Below are positions 21,844 through 33,800 of a stretch of DNA of 64,000 bases, in pieces (the stretch's first letter is position 1; each line of letters opens with the position of its first letter). The notes beneath the pieces are model-generated. The model was given only the letters and a program-made list of their open reading frames with translations. It did not search any database and was not told where the DNA came from. The stretch spans positions 110,100,773-110,164,772 of the forward strand of contig CM055265.1 in assembly GCA_029237695.1 (NCBI GenBank). Reading direction: 5' to 3'. This DNA comes from Conchocele bisecta. Its lineage: Eukaryota; Mollusca; Bivalvia; Lucinida; Thyasiridae. A program made the position numbers and the translations under genes.

Positions 21844-24482
21844 GCAACGAATGTGCCATATAATACAAGCGTCAACAACGTCCTAACAAACAAACGCCTC
21901 ATCCAAGTACTGGATAAAATGTGACGTATTAACTCTGTGCTACGCAGATATACTTGACAAAGACATGACAGTCGAGGCTAGTGGAGAATTAGGTCCGCGC
22001 ATTTAGGCAGGGCAATTGGAACGAATATGTGTCAGCCATCGATGAGCAAGTAACCTACTTCTTCGCGCGTGATTTATACAACTACGCTTCCAGTACACCT
22101 TGCCTTGAACGAGCTCAAGACCGAATTACCTGAAACATGGAAAGCACTCGAAGAAGGTGAGTTTTGTGTGAAGAAAACTGGTATACCATTTACCAATATG
22201 TTTGTGGATCAGAATCTGGAGCAGAGTATTAGAGAGTTGAAGGTGGTTGGGGGCATTACTGGTATAGCTCAAAGTGAACCAACACTCAATCGATTCCTAC
22301 TCACAGCTCCCGAAATGACACGCATCGCCGGTGAGTTTCAGTCATTGTATTCATCCGGTAGCAGCTCACGCCCTGAAGAACATTATCAATTGTCTATTAA
22401 ATTTGGTACACGAGCTACAACAAATGCAGCAAAAATCAAGATATGTCTAGAAAGCCACTGCGATCGAAATCCATTCGAAAACAAGCTGCCACTGGTAAAC
22501 ATAGTTTCCATGGCGGCTTTACCAGACACTGCAGTGTACGAAATTCTTAAGAGAGATGAGAAGGAAACTGAACGGTATAAAGAGTTCGTAGAAACGCGAT
22601 TGAGAACGGCATTTGCGCTATCTGTTTGGGATATAGTTGAAAATTTGAAGCTGAAAACACACGGTACATGTTTGACAAAATCAAATGTACAAATCGGCAA
22701 CAAAGTAGTGAAGCTTCGTGAAGATCGCCAATTACTTGCGCGGTTTTTAGTCGTTCAACAGGAAAGTCCATACATGATGTCGAAGCTGGGAGAAACAATC
22801 TGAAATTATAGATGGCTATACCACCACGATCTCTCTTTGCTACCGACGGAACATTTCTGCTACCATCGGACAAAGTCTCATTTATGAAGGAAATAGAAAA
22901 GTTCGGACAAGCTACGGAGGCTGTTACAAAAACTTCAGCTACATCTAATGAGAATACTACTGTTGCCGAGTTAGGAGAACTTACAATTGGAACAGCAGAA
23001 AATCCAGTTCAGACAGGCGAGGACATTGAAATGTGTAGTACAACTTCCGATGCCACTCCCGATAACTGTACTGACAAGGACAACGATACGTGTGTGCCCA
23101 CTGATGCTGGAGAGAAGGTGATCATAATAGATGCACAGGCCGTCGTTCAATGGACACAATATCAGACTTTGGGGTTGCGTTTTTGCAACGCATATCGAAA
23201 CTGATGACCGGTTATTCCGAAGGAAGAGTCATATTTGACAGATACACTAATGGCTCACTGAAGGGAAAGACAAGAGACAAACGTGCTGGTAAGACACAGC
23301 CAGTGCAATTCATAATACATGATTGCATGAACATACGCAACGTGTCTATACAACTTCTCTTGTCGCACAGCGAAACAAAATCCCAGTTAACTGAATACCT
23401 TGGACAACGACTGATTAAACGCTTTGCTAATAGTTTTCAGGGCATTGTTGTTGTGTTTGGAACATCTGCTCACACGAACAAGCCACATCTTATTAACCCA
23501 GGCCCATTCCCATGAAGAGGCAGATACACAGATCTCACTTCCCGCCCTCGATGCCTCTTTACAAAGTCATTCAGTTCGGGACAGTTATGTATGGTCCCCT
23601 CACACGGGTGTGTTCCTTCTGTTGATGGATATGGTAGCAACTGAAAATATCCCTGGTCAGCTGCAACTTTTAACTGGAAGAGGAAAATAACTCCGAACTA
23701 TCGATGTAAAAGAAATGTACTCTTAACTAGGGCCGGACAAGACAAAAGGCTTGGTTGGTCAGCGCAATTTCACAGGCGCAGACTCGGGCGGCAAGTTCTT
23801 TAATATATCAAAGAAAACTTGGATTGTCAAATACCTTTCCCTCAAACCTGAAGATGACATAGTTGGTGCTTTACAGGGGCTTGGAAATGGATTGGCACCT
23901 GACGATATTGGTATAACAAGCATAGAGAGATTCGTATGCATGGTTTATTCGCCCAATAGCATATGCAAGAGTGTACATGACGTACGATGGGAATTATTCA
24001 GAACCAAAAACCTTGAAAGTGAAAAGCTCCCGCCTACTCTTGGAACTCTCAAACCACATATACAGAGAGCCAACTTCATCTCAATGAGAGACAAAACGTA
24101 CCGAGAACCAAAACCACGCCTACCGCGTATTGATGATAATGGTTGGGAACTGGCCAGAAGGAAACTGGTGCCGGTTAAATGTCTCAATACACCGGCTCCA
24201 TTGGTAGTGCTGGAGCTGGTGAAGTGCGGCGAGAAAGAGAAACCAAACTGTCCATGTAAGCGAAACAGACTATCATGTACAGCACCCTGAAAGTGTGTCG
24301 ATTGTGATAACATTGAGGGTTACCGCATACGTGATGACGCGGACCTGTAAGTTTTAGTGACAATGTATAATTATGCAAATGTATACACAGAGTTAATATA
24401 TCACATTTTATCCAGTACTTGGATGAGGCGTTAGTTTGTTAGGACTTTGTTGACGTTTGTATTATATGCCGCATTCGTTGCA
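21844..24482 (+). mobile_element. decayed DNA transposon with about 97-bp terminal inverted repeats
   Basis: Left end 21844-21940 (GCAACGAATGTGCCATATAA through 'cgcctcatccaagtactggataaaatgtga') matches the reverse complement of 24384-24482 with few differences. The 2.4 kb between holds one broken intronless coding sequence. The element sits inside the larger 21.0-28.8 kb inverted-repeat structure. The outer boundary and target duplication are not resolved. Confidence 0.75.
22028..24290 (+). pseudogene. broken transposon-borne protein with PIN-like nuclease-type motifs and a Cys-rich tail
   Basis: Conceptual translation must change frame near 22075, 22803, 23195 and 23500, and crosses in-frame stops at about 23688 and 23733. 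In order the pieces give: a piece around YVSAIDEQVTYFFARDLYN; NMFVDQNLEQSIREL and GGITGIAQ (about 22195-22265); AIPPRSLFATDGT (22815); a conserved IIIDAQAVVQW-type strand (about 23120); HEEADTQI (about 23510); SPHTGVFLLLMD (about 23596-23630); GADSGGKFFNISKKTW (23768-23825); and a C-terminal PNCPCKRNRLSCT. I recognise this as a large uncharacterised family common in aquatic invertebrate genomes. The IIIDA, HEEADT and SP-D-T-D-V pattern suggests a PIN/XPG-like fold (inference). Here SP-D-T-D reads SPHTG, losing two acidic positions. The flanking inverted repeats argue for a transposon gene, not a host gene. Confidence 0.6.
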
Positions 24483-24964
24483 TTCTCATATGTAATTGTT
24501 TGGGTTGTCGGTTTGTGTCTGTTGTGGGTTTTTTTTTCGATTAGGAATTAGGGGAACCGTACACAGTTGATCGTTGCATGTACCTGTGTCTTTTGAAGGA
24601 TCTGCGACTACCACTGTACGCAGAGAATGTTGCCCTTGTGGTTCATACATTGTGTTGGCATCGTGTTAATATATATGGGCCGCGCTCTGTGAAAACCCGC
24701 CTTAATGACAACGTCATAAAAGGCTGAAAATGACGTCGCAAAGTTACAGGGCGCCACTGTGTACTGTCGAGGTGGTTCTATAGCATATGCTGCTTACATT
24801 TATGATATCTACCCGTGCGCACAGTTTCATGTTTGTTTCCAAAAGTGCACAAAATTGCACTATTATCGATTAGACTGCATTACGCATTTTGATGGGTCAC
24901 GCTAACTTTCATTTGAACGTGACAAGCCTAAGTTAGATAATGTATTCGAGTAGAATGTGGTTTG

Positions 24965-25693
24965 TTAAAGGTACATGCCCACGCAGTAGGCACAAAATGT
25001 TCTTTATAGGAATTAAATAAGTGTATAATTATGTCACTATTCCACCAGTTCTAAAAATTATGAGTGCCCGCTATACAAATATAATCATTTATTAATTATC
25101 AATTTACTGTTAGCGACGCGCGGCGGAAACAGTCTATTTTGATAATGTGCGGGGACGACGACTTTCACATCACGGCTTGCGGTGCGCATGCGCAGTATAC
25201 TACGCGCGCCAGTAGGCTTCCCAATATGTAAACAAGAATATCAACTTGTCGAAACGTGGACGGAAATTGTATGAAACGGCGTCGGCCAAAAAAAGGGCGA
25301 AATGTCTGAGGGACAGGCAGTACAGAGAGAGAGAGAGTGGTTAATATTGGCGACCAGATCACCAAATGGAAAGAGTTACGTGGAGATTTAGATTTGGACT
25401 CGAACAGAGATTTTTCTTCTCAACTTCCGATACTTCACTGCGTATTTCAAATATGTGATATGATTGACCGTGTCACGTGACGCGTGTTGGTAAAAATAGA
25501 GGTCGGAAAACGAGGTCGAGGTCGGAAAATACCCTTTCTGGTCACAGCATATAAAATGCGATTTAACACCAATTAACACGCGCCGTAATTAAAAATAACT
25601 CGTTAGTGGGTAGACAAATGGCTCATATAAGGCATGACAGAAAATGAAAAGTAGTAGTACAGTGTAACCTGCTGCGTGGGCATGTACCTTTAA
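24965..25693. mobile_element. TTAA-type MITE carrying extra internal sequence
   Basis: TTAAAGGTACATGCCCACGC on the left and GGGCATGTACCTTTAA on the right. It is inserted at the TTAA of a hairpin MITE: the flanks 'gaatgtggtttg' and 'cagtgcatgggggaaattta' are contiguous at 9627-9670. The first 170 bp match the family. About 25140-25640 does not, and includes a coding-like segment. Confidence 0.8.
25223..25440 (+). pseudogene. coding-like fragment inside a TTAA MITE
   Basis: One frame reads a basic stretch KRGRKLYETASAKKRAKCLR then DRQYRERE up to an (AG)n tract at 25324-25337. A second frame, shifted by one base at that tract, continues VVNIGDQITKWKELRGDLDL and DSNRDF. This 'basic KR-rich then V-N-I-G...W-x-x-L-R' pattern resembles a family of uncharacterised invertebrate proteins (recollection, not searched). 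It lies in the non-family part of the MITE, so gene-fragment capture is plausible. The dinucleotide tract is the likely site of the frame change. No start, stop or splice site can be assigned. Confidence 0.4.
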
Positions 25694-25714
25694 CAGTGCA
25701 TGGGGGAAATTTAG

Positions 25715-26260
25715 GGGGCATGACATGACAGAACCGTATTACTCCGCTTGCAGTCACTGCTTAACCAACCCGGCCTGCACATATGCGCAGTCTGATCAGT
25801 GTCTATATTTTTCGGTGTTCTTATCTAGAGCAATCTGGGCGCGGGCTTATACATTTTTCTGACCGCATTCTCCAAATTCGTATTGTGTCGTGTTAAACAC
25901 GACGGAAATTATAGTCATTATTGGTAGGTGGTAAACTCACCCGAATGTTTTGCACAAACTTAAAAGTCGGGTTAGCGGTAAACATTAAGGCGGAACAGCA
26001 TCTACACTGGTCACACATACAGACTGTGGATCGTATATTAGTGGATTTCTGCGATTTGCGAATGCATGGTGGGAGCCGGCCAGACAGGACCCAGACAATG
26101 ATCTCATCAGGTTACCGCTCTGCTAAAATCAAAGGATTTCACCGCATCCGTGCAATAATTTATAATAATTAGACACACTCAGGTAAATCTGCATTCGTGT
26201 ATTCATGACTTAATAATGTGTTACGTATATTTACATATTGCATGATCATATTTATGAAAT
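25715..26260. other. dispersed repeat and unassigned sequence
   Basis: 25715-25935 repeats 9950-10200 ('tgacataaccgtattactccgcttgcagtcactgc', 'acacgacggaaattatagtcattattg'). The rest, including an open frame at 25921-26172, has no recognised function. Confidence 0.45.
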
Positions 26261-26278
26261 ATCTTGGTTTACAGATGT

Positions 26279-26573
26279 CTACGGAAGCCCATTAGGGCCA
26301 CTTCACTTTTTTTTAATTTCCATTTTTGAAAATTCAAGAAAACATCTTGAAAATTCAAGAAAAGATCTCGAAAATTCAAGAAAGTATCTTGAAACATCCT
26401 TTATTAGAAACGATGCTGAAAATTCGTGAAAACATCTTGAAAATTCGAGAAAAGAACTTGAAAATTCAAGAAAAGATCTTGAAAATTCGAAAAAAGAACT
26501 TGAAAATTTAAGAAAACATCTTGAATAAATGGAAATTAAAAAAAAGTGAAGTGGCCCTAATGGGCTTCCGTAG
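26279..26573. mobile_element. fold-back element family B (AAGATCTTGAAAATTC array)
   Basis: CTACGGAAGCCCATTAGGGCCAC on the left is mirrored by GTGGCCCTAATGGGCTTCCGTAG on the right. 'ttttttttaatttccat' and 'atggaaattaaaaaaaa' lie just inside. The core is an array of the roughly 21-bp unit AAAATTCAAGAAAAGATCTTG. A larger, right-truncated copy lies at 48110-48400. Confidence 0.85.
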
Positions 26574-26579
26574 ATGGCG

Positions 26580-28440
26580 TTATATGGAAAGCGATTTCAT
26601 TCGTATTGGCCATACTTTCTGCACTGTTTGTCGCAAATTTAAAACTCACGGGGAAATGAACATGCGCAATATAATATATGAACCTGCAGGTATTTTTATC
26701 AGAACACTTTGTAAATGTCACATCGCCACATTTCCCCGACATTGACAGGTTTATGTATATATATTTTTTTTCAAATGGTAAACGCATTATCAAAAATTCA
26801 AACCCATACACATTTAAAAATACACAGTAATGGATAATTTTGCCCTGAATGTTCTGTTGGCCACTTTTGATTTTAACAATTATACATTCTACTTTCTAAA
26901 TAAGTATGCATGCTGTCGCGCGGGCATCAGTCACGCAAATAACAAACATATGAAGGAATCTACAAAGTACGGTTGATAAATGCGTACATTTATAAAATTT
27001 GAAGAAACTTATATAAAAAAATTAGTACCGGCAGTAAATTCATAGACAGGATCACACAATAACTTTTTTAAGCGGACACAGCTAACAATATCTGCCCTCT
27101 CGGTGTGGGGGTCAGCGCAGGATTAACACATAGACCTCCTACCTGCTAGTACGGGGTAAATGTACATAAGACCGTCAGCTACACAGGAAAACGTTCCTCC
27201 CGCTTTCTGAGATGTAAATTTAATTCCGAGTGTCGGGTATGGACAGTCGATTTTAAAATTGGTTTAAAACTCCCCGGGGGTGTCCGACTACCCTCTAGAC
27301 ACCATCGGGCGCTGAAGTCCTTGATATGTGCAGTCATAGGCCTATCCAAATGTTAACCAAATTCAGGTCATTCATTTCTACAGAAGAAAGTGCATGTGTT
27401 TCAATCACAGATTGCTTAATTTCAAACACCAGGAATGTCGTTTAGTTGTTTGTGTTTGGTCTTTGGTGAGTGACGTAATGTCTACATCAATAAATGACGT
27501 CAAAATTAACTGTTACGTAAATAACGTCAATTAGATTCTGAACTAAATTCTCAAATAATTACAATGTATCTTTCTGACGGTACATGTATATGCATGTACA
27601 TGTATATGCATAATCTGTGATAGTTGGCGATAGTAGCAAATTACGAAGTCACAGGTCGGCTATTATAGATTTAAAATCGATAGTGGTGCGTTTGATTTGT
27701 TCACTACATGTACATATCATAGTTTTATTCTGTTCAATGTTTGATAGTATACATACTAACAATTGTAGATACATTTAGTGCAACTTATCAGCAAATACAG
27801 TTTACAGCAAGAACAGTCAATGAGTCTATGAACACGCATTTCTACTGTATGCTGTCGTTTTGCATTGTACAAACGTCAGCGTTTCAATAACGTCATTTTC
27901 TCGATGACGTTACGTTTTTTTCCCTGCGTGATTCACATGGTGCTACAAAAAGTCAGATAAAACAAAAACTATGAAACATATTTGCATTTTCTTTTCAGCA
28001 TATTGATTTTGAAAGGAGCCCGCATCGAAAAATGTAAAAAAGTGCAAATTGAAAATGTTGTCATTAAGGCTGGTTTTCACAGAGCGCGGCCCATATATAT
28101 ATAAGTTATTTATTTTCCTCCTCGTTTGTTTACACTTTCATATGTTGGCATACTAATGTCAATATATTATGGTATTACATATGCAACATTCAAATATAAT
28201 AGGTAGATACACCACCAATCAACTTACACTATTCGTTATATATTGATGCTATTTCACAAATTAAATAGTGCAGCTGTGTAGTGATGGGAGAGAGAGTGGG
28301 GGTGGTGGTGGTGTGTAACAGAACATCGCATACGAATGGAAAGGCCAGGTCGTGCATTAGTGTGTCTATCTGGGACATACATCAATTTGGGACAAAGAAA
28401 ATGTGAATTGTCAAAGACTTCTCACATCTATTAAAATGTC
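26580..28440. other. no gene recognised
   Basis: Unassigned AT-rich DNA. Short repeats include 'tatatgcatgtacatgtatatgcat' near 27590 and a GGT/GTG run at 28290-28315. The right end of the 24670-28102 element lies within it. Confidence 0.45.
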
Positions 28441-28442
28441 AA

Positions 28443-28810
28443 CTAACGCAAATAGTCATACAGGTAAATGGGTGGGTGGGGTATTTCACGGATGCATACA
28501 ACGTTGAAAAAATGTAAATACACATTTATGATATTACCTTGTCTTGTGTGTGTCATAATATAAATTGTTTGGGTACAAATATTATTGTTATCACGTATAT
28601 ATCGCTGATGCAAATGTGAACCCTTGTATAATAGCAAAAAAATGGGTGGGGTATTTTCGCGGGCCCGTAAAAAAATCAAAAATGAAAAGTAAAATTGCCA
28701 CCACGTTTACTAAGTCTACGTTTACTGCTTACTAAGTCCCTAAACAATACTTTTAGCCAAAAAAATCACTTTTGGCAGACATATCGCACGACTTTACATA
28801 AATCATCCGA
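28443..28810 (-). repeat. right arm of the large 21.0-28.8 kb inverted-repeat element
   Basis: Reads 'tgggtggggtattttcgcgggcccgtaaaaaa', 'aaaattgccaccacgttt', 'cttactaagtccctaaacaatactttt' and 'tcacttttggcagacata', the reverse complement of 21690-21840. Beyond it, 'catccgactataatt' pairs loosely with sequence near 21680. Confidence 0.65.
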
Positions 28811-29390
28811 CTATAATTGGAAATAGAAAATACGACAAATAGAATACGCCAATTAATGTGTACTAATGTTAATCGGGAGTACAGCATGTATAAATAATAT
28901 AAACAAATGTATGAAAAAAAAGCTCGTTTTGGTGCTTGCTTTTTGCATATCAAATAAGTGAATTTTCAACTTTAACATTGTGCTCCTCAATTTGAAAATC
29001 GATGAGCATAGTATGTTTTTTTTTAAATTAGTGTGTGTATTTTGTATCCTACTTTTGAAAATCGAAATACCATGTGCGTTTACTTGCTGTACTTTTGATA
29101 ATACATGTATTAAATCTTATTAAAATTTAAGAATGTACCTTCGTTTCATTTTTGTAAAATTTGGTCAAATATTGATTTTATTAAGACAAATGGTTTCTCT
29201 ATGGGAATTTAACATGAGGAAAAGAGCTGGAGGACCTGGAGGAGGAATTGAAAAACAGTGCGTGTTTTTTTTAATTGATACTGAAACCTGGTTATATAGC
29301 TTGGAAATTTAATATCTAACAGAGAAAACAAAAGATGAGTTTTGAAAATCGGTCCACTATTTCTGAAATTAGAAAAATGTCCCCATGTCA
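28810..29390. other. no gene recognised
   Basis: AT-rich, with 'aatttggtcaaatattgattttatta' recurring at 34430 and 54930, so it is part of a dispersed repeat. Confidence 0.4.
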
Positions 29391-29392
29391 CT

Positions 29393-29600
29393 CGGGAAAT
29401 TGTGGGTTTTTTTCGCAATAAAATCGGTATTGGACCAAATTTTACGAAATAAAAGGAAGGTTTATTCTTAAATGTTGCTACAATTTAATATTATCGGGAA
29501 ATTGTGGGGTTTTTTTCGCAAAAAATCGGTATTGGACCAAATTTTACGAAATAAAAGGATGGCTTATTCTTAAATGTTGCTACAATTTAATATTATCGAT
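29393..29600. repeat. tandem duplication, about 104 bp, two copies
   Basis: A block beginning 'cgggaaattgtgggttttttt' and running through 'atcggtattggaccaaattttacgaaata' to 'tgctacaatttaatattatcg' occurs twice in a row with very few differences. Related inverted pieces are at 33640-33725, 34400-34500 and 54860-54960. Confidence 0.8.
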
Positions 29601-30216
29601 TTTTGTTATTGTTTTTGCATTATTTATATAGCCGTAACATTTGGGCAGGTTTCGCGAACCAGACAGTTTTATAGACAGGGATAGGCAAATAAATATTTTG
29701 AAATCGCCGCCATTTTTTACACATAACAACGACGTTAAGTTGGTCGTTTAATTTATAAAATCATGGGCTATTTCGTTTGCTATGGTACAAACGGACTCGC
29801 CGCACTTTGAACATATCAACTGTGATGCTTACAATGGTAAAAGCAACATAACGCATCGCTTACACATATCGTCCAAACTATCCGCAGTAAACGCAACAGC
29901 CGGTGATTTTGTTAGCCGGATATTTACATTGCATGTTTTGATAGTTTCAAAAATGTAAATAACCAAATATGGGGTTAAAATTTAGAATCATTTTGTTTTA
30001 CGTCATGTTGCTACAATTCATTGTACAGCGACGTTGACGGCCAATAACGCGTCGTTGAGATTAATGACGTACAACAAATTCTAACCAATCAGCAATGTCG
30101 CGAGATGTCACGTGGAGCTAATTTATGTATCGATAAATAAATGTAATTGGCGGGATAGGGATTTAACTTGCACAGCACAGGGCAATTATACATGTACATG
30201 TATATACATAACTTCA

Positions 30217-30729
30217 TAATGGAAACGTCCAATCAACGTATTGCGTTGATGTCCCAATAAGTTCGCGCGACGTTGTTGATTAGTTAAGTTTGTTTGACGT
30301 CATTAATATCAACCGGCAACGTCGTTGTCCATGAACTGCAACAAAATGACGTTGAATTTGGTCTTTTTAAAGTTTTATATAAAACGTTTGATCTTTTCGG
30401 ACTCCGTGCAAACTTTAAATAGATCGAATGTTTTTCTTGCTACAGTAAGCGCAATATCCCATGGTTTTATTACTTATATATACATTGCATATTCTGAAAA
30501 AAATGTAAATAGCCAAATATGGCGTTAACATTAAGAATCGTCTTGTACGTCATTTTGTCGCAATTCACAGAACTGCGACGGTCAATAACGGCATGCTGCA
30601 CCGTCATGAAAATTAATGACGTCAAACAGACTTTAGCGAATCAACAACGTCGCGCGACGTCACTTGGGGCTAATATAATGCACTGGGAAATAAACGTAAG
30701 CGTTGAATGGATGGACGTTTCCATTGTTA
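30217..30729. mobile_element. MITE immediately upstream of the HypX-like start codon
   Basis: 'taatggaaacgtccaatcaacg' at the left is mirrored by 'ttgaatggatggacgtttccatt' at the right. Inside, 'gcgcgacgttgttgattagtt' and 'aatcaacaacgtcgcgcgacg' extend the inverted repeat. Diverged copies lie at about 29940-30130 (partial) and 42286-42750 (intron 3). The right end is about 43 bp before the ATG at 30773, so the gene's proximal promoter or 5' UTR must overlap it. Confidence 0.75.
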
Positions 30730-30772
30730 ATTTAAGGCAGTGTGAATATTTCTGGTTGATTGTAGGTAAACA

Positions 30773-30895
30773 ATGAAGCTACCGAGACCGGGTTACGTGA
30801 ACACGCTGATTCGTAGAAACCTGAATGTGTTGTTGCTAAGCAACTCCGTAAACGGGATGACGAGACGGATACAGAACGAATTGCTTCATCGCCAG
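30773..30895 (+). CDS. hypX: HypX-like exon 1
   Basis: Encodes residues 1-41. The HypX-like fold starts at NVLLLSNSVNGMTRRIQNEL (18-37), matching the first beta strand and helix with which bacterial HypX begins almost at residue 1. The preceding MKLPRPGYVNTLIRRNL adds about 17 residues with four basic and no acidic residues, a possible mitochondrial presequence. The donor after CGCCAG is GTAAGC. The ATG is the first in frame. Intron 1 is 8.6 kb. Confidence 0.8.
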
Positions 30896-33800
30896 GTAAG
30901 CAAATATAGATTTAATTTTTAATATTTGTTTACCCTAGTTTCTCGATCACTGAAAGCAGAGAATTGAATCATTAATTTAGTAGATATTGGCGAAAGCGTC
31001 GCAATATGCGATTAGCATATTGCGACGCTTTCGCCAATATCTATTAAATTAATCATTAAATGTTCAATAACAGTTATATTTATTACCACAAGCCCCGCCT
31101 TGTTGACGTAATTTCCTATGACGCGCACCATGTGTACGATCGATTCAGTGTCACACCGCCAATAACGTAATACATGTAGTATCGTTGTTGAAAACACGTT
31201 TATGGCCAGTACTCTATTATAATGGACATGTTCCCTCGATGGGGTGGGGCAAGCAATAAGTTAGTTAACGTTCACATATTGAATTTTTAATAAACTAATT
31301 TATTAAAAATTCAATATGTGAACTATAATTATTACATATTGAATTGTGTGTAAGTTGTTATGGACGTGATATCACATGTTGCGCCAAATTGGATAACTCT
31401 GTATACATATAACTCTGTATACATATAGGTACTTAGTTATTCTTAGGAATCCCCCGTGTTTTCTATGCTTGTGTGCGCTTTATATATGTATTGTGTCTGT
31501 TTATGGCGTGGTAATAATGGATTATTTATGTTTCCTAAAGAATATAAAACCAAATCATCAAATCGTTCCTTTAATATACAGTAAAACCTCTCTAAACCGG
31601 ACACCCTGGGAGGTTCCCAGGGTGTCCGGCTTAGAGAGGTTTCACTGTAAATCGGGCATTTGATCATTCTGAGCCATTACTATGTGCTATGCGATCACGA
31701 ACATACATTACCATCTGAGATAAATGAACACGACACTCATCAAAAATAAGTTGTGTTATTGGTGTCCAGTTTAGAGAGGTTCCATTGTAAATAAATACAT
31801 GTAATTTGGTGGTAGGCTACAACCGAACACCTGGCTATCAATGTGTTATTATACACATGTAATAACGTATGTGCTATTTTCACATACTATTGCTAAACGA
31901 TCACTTGAATTTACTCATTACATGTACATGTCATTAGACATTATGTTTGTAAAACATGGATATGCCCCATTGGCATAATTGACTGTTAAAAATACTTGAG
32001 TGCTTCGGCGATATAGAGCCGGTAAAAAAGGTCAACGCTGGGTTTCATGTATTCCGTATCGCAGGTCATGTTGAAGGTACATGCCCACTCAGTAGGCACA
32101 GAATGTTCGTTATAGGAATTAAAGAAGTGAATACACGTTTACCATTTGTGTTTATTTTAAGATAAAAATATTTGTTGCTTCTTAAGATTCACCGCCAGAT
32201 AGTTCATATATCAGCAACGAAATAAATCAGGTTCCATATTTTAAAGGTATATGCCCACTCAATGTTCTTTATAGGAATTAAATAAGTGTATAATTTTGTC
32301 ACTATTCCACCAGTTATAAAAATGACGAGTGCCCGCTATACATATATAATCATTTAGTAGTATATATTTTACGGATAGTGACTCGCGGTGGTATCAGGCC
32401 AGGCTATTTTCATATTCAAATGAGGTATGATATTTTTAATTATTTATATTAATTATACAGATTATAAAGTATGATCATTACACATCAAAAAATAAATACA
32501 GAGAATAAATAGTAATGTCCGTTAACACGGTCATCGCCCCTGATATCAGTGTGGAAATTTACGTCTGATATAAAATGTATAATAATTCCAATAAATACGT
32601 GGGGTAATGCTTAATGAATGTTTGTTTTGCCAGAAACTGTCTCAGATGATGTCTCTGATATAAAGAACATGTTGTACCTACTGAGTGGGCATGCACCTTT
32701 AAGTGTGGCAAGAGTGGGTCGCATATACATATACATAGAGAATAGTAGGTTAGTGCCGTGAATGGGAAAACATATCTGGCAAGGCTCAGGAAACGGGATG
32801 GGCGAGGCTCTGCCGAGCACATCCCGTTTCTGTGCCGCGCCAGATATTTTTTCCCATTCACGGCACTAACCTACTATTCTATTTATCCCGTCAACACCTA
32901 CAAATTGCTGTAAAATGCAAAAATAGTATTGACTGGATATCAAAAATGTTTCACGGCACCGTGTTTGTTTCATGGCACATACGCACTGTGTTGACGGGAT
33001 ACATTCGTATTCCGATATATCAAGTGTTCACATATTTGAGTCATCCTTCAAGTTATACAAGGTGCATGATCACGTGGTTATAACAACAAAAGCAGTGGCT
33101 GCTAGTGTTGAAATCTTTCCCACTCCAAAGTAAGTATTTGATATTTTCCTTAATATGAAACGGATTTTAATGACATATGGCGCAGCAAACGCGTTTTCAT
33201 GAGCTGCATTTGGTCGTCCAGGGAGTTCGGCACAGACTTATGTCGTTTTTGCGAAGAGTCGATTTCCGTGTCTACCGACACGGAAATCGATTCTTCGCAA
33301 AAACGACAGCAGTTTGGGCCGAAGTACAGAGACCACCAAATGCAGCTTAACGATACGCGTTTGATGCGTCATATTTCAGCAAAATCCGTTACGTAATAAG
33401 GACAATATAAAATAATACTTACTTTGAATCGGATGGATTCTGAAAGTTTAATTACTTATTGTTGTTGTTAGTACCACGTGATCATACACATTGTTATAAT
33501 CTCTTACAAATATTTCGACATACATGACCACGGACGGACGTTCATTCGTCATTGTTTCCAAGCAAAGGAATGACCACCTGCTGTCTGTTTCACGACACAT
33601 GCCACATTGTACAGAAACAATTGCAAACAATGTTGCTAGAATTTAATATTATCGAAGACAATCTTCGATAATATTAAATTATAGCAACATTTAAGAATGA
33701 GCCTTCCTTTCTTTTCGTGAAATTTGGCAATTTCCCCATGTCAAATCCCCATAGACAATTTGTATGATCACGTGGTACTAACAACAACAACAAGTACTGA

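Larger units (their letters stand above)
24670..28102. mobile_element. element with GGGCCGCGCTCTGTGAAAACC inverted ends
   Basis: 'atatatgggccgcgctctgtgaaaacccgccttaatgacaacg' in parts at 24670-24712 is mirrored at 28062-28102 ('cattaaggctggttttcacagagcgcggcccatatat'). Matching subterminal pieces ('tttcatgtttgtttcc' / 'atgaaacatatttgc') suggest one 3.4-kb element. No transposase was recognised inside; other MITEs are nested within. Confidence 0.6.
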
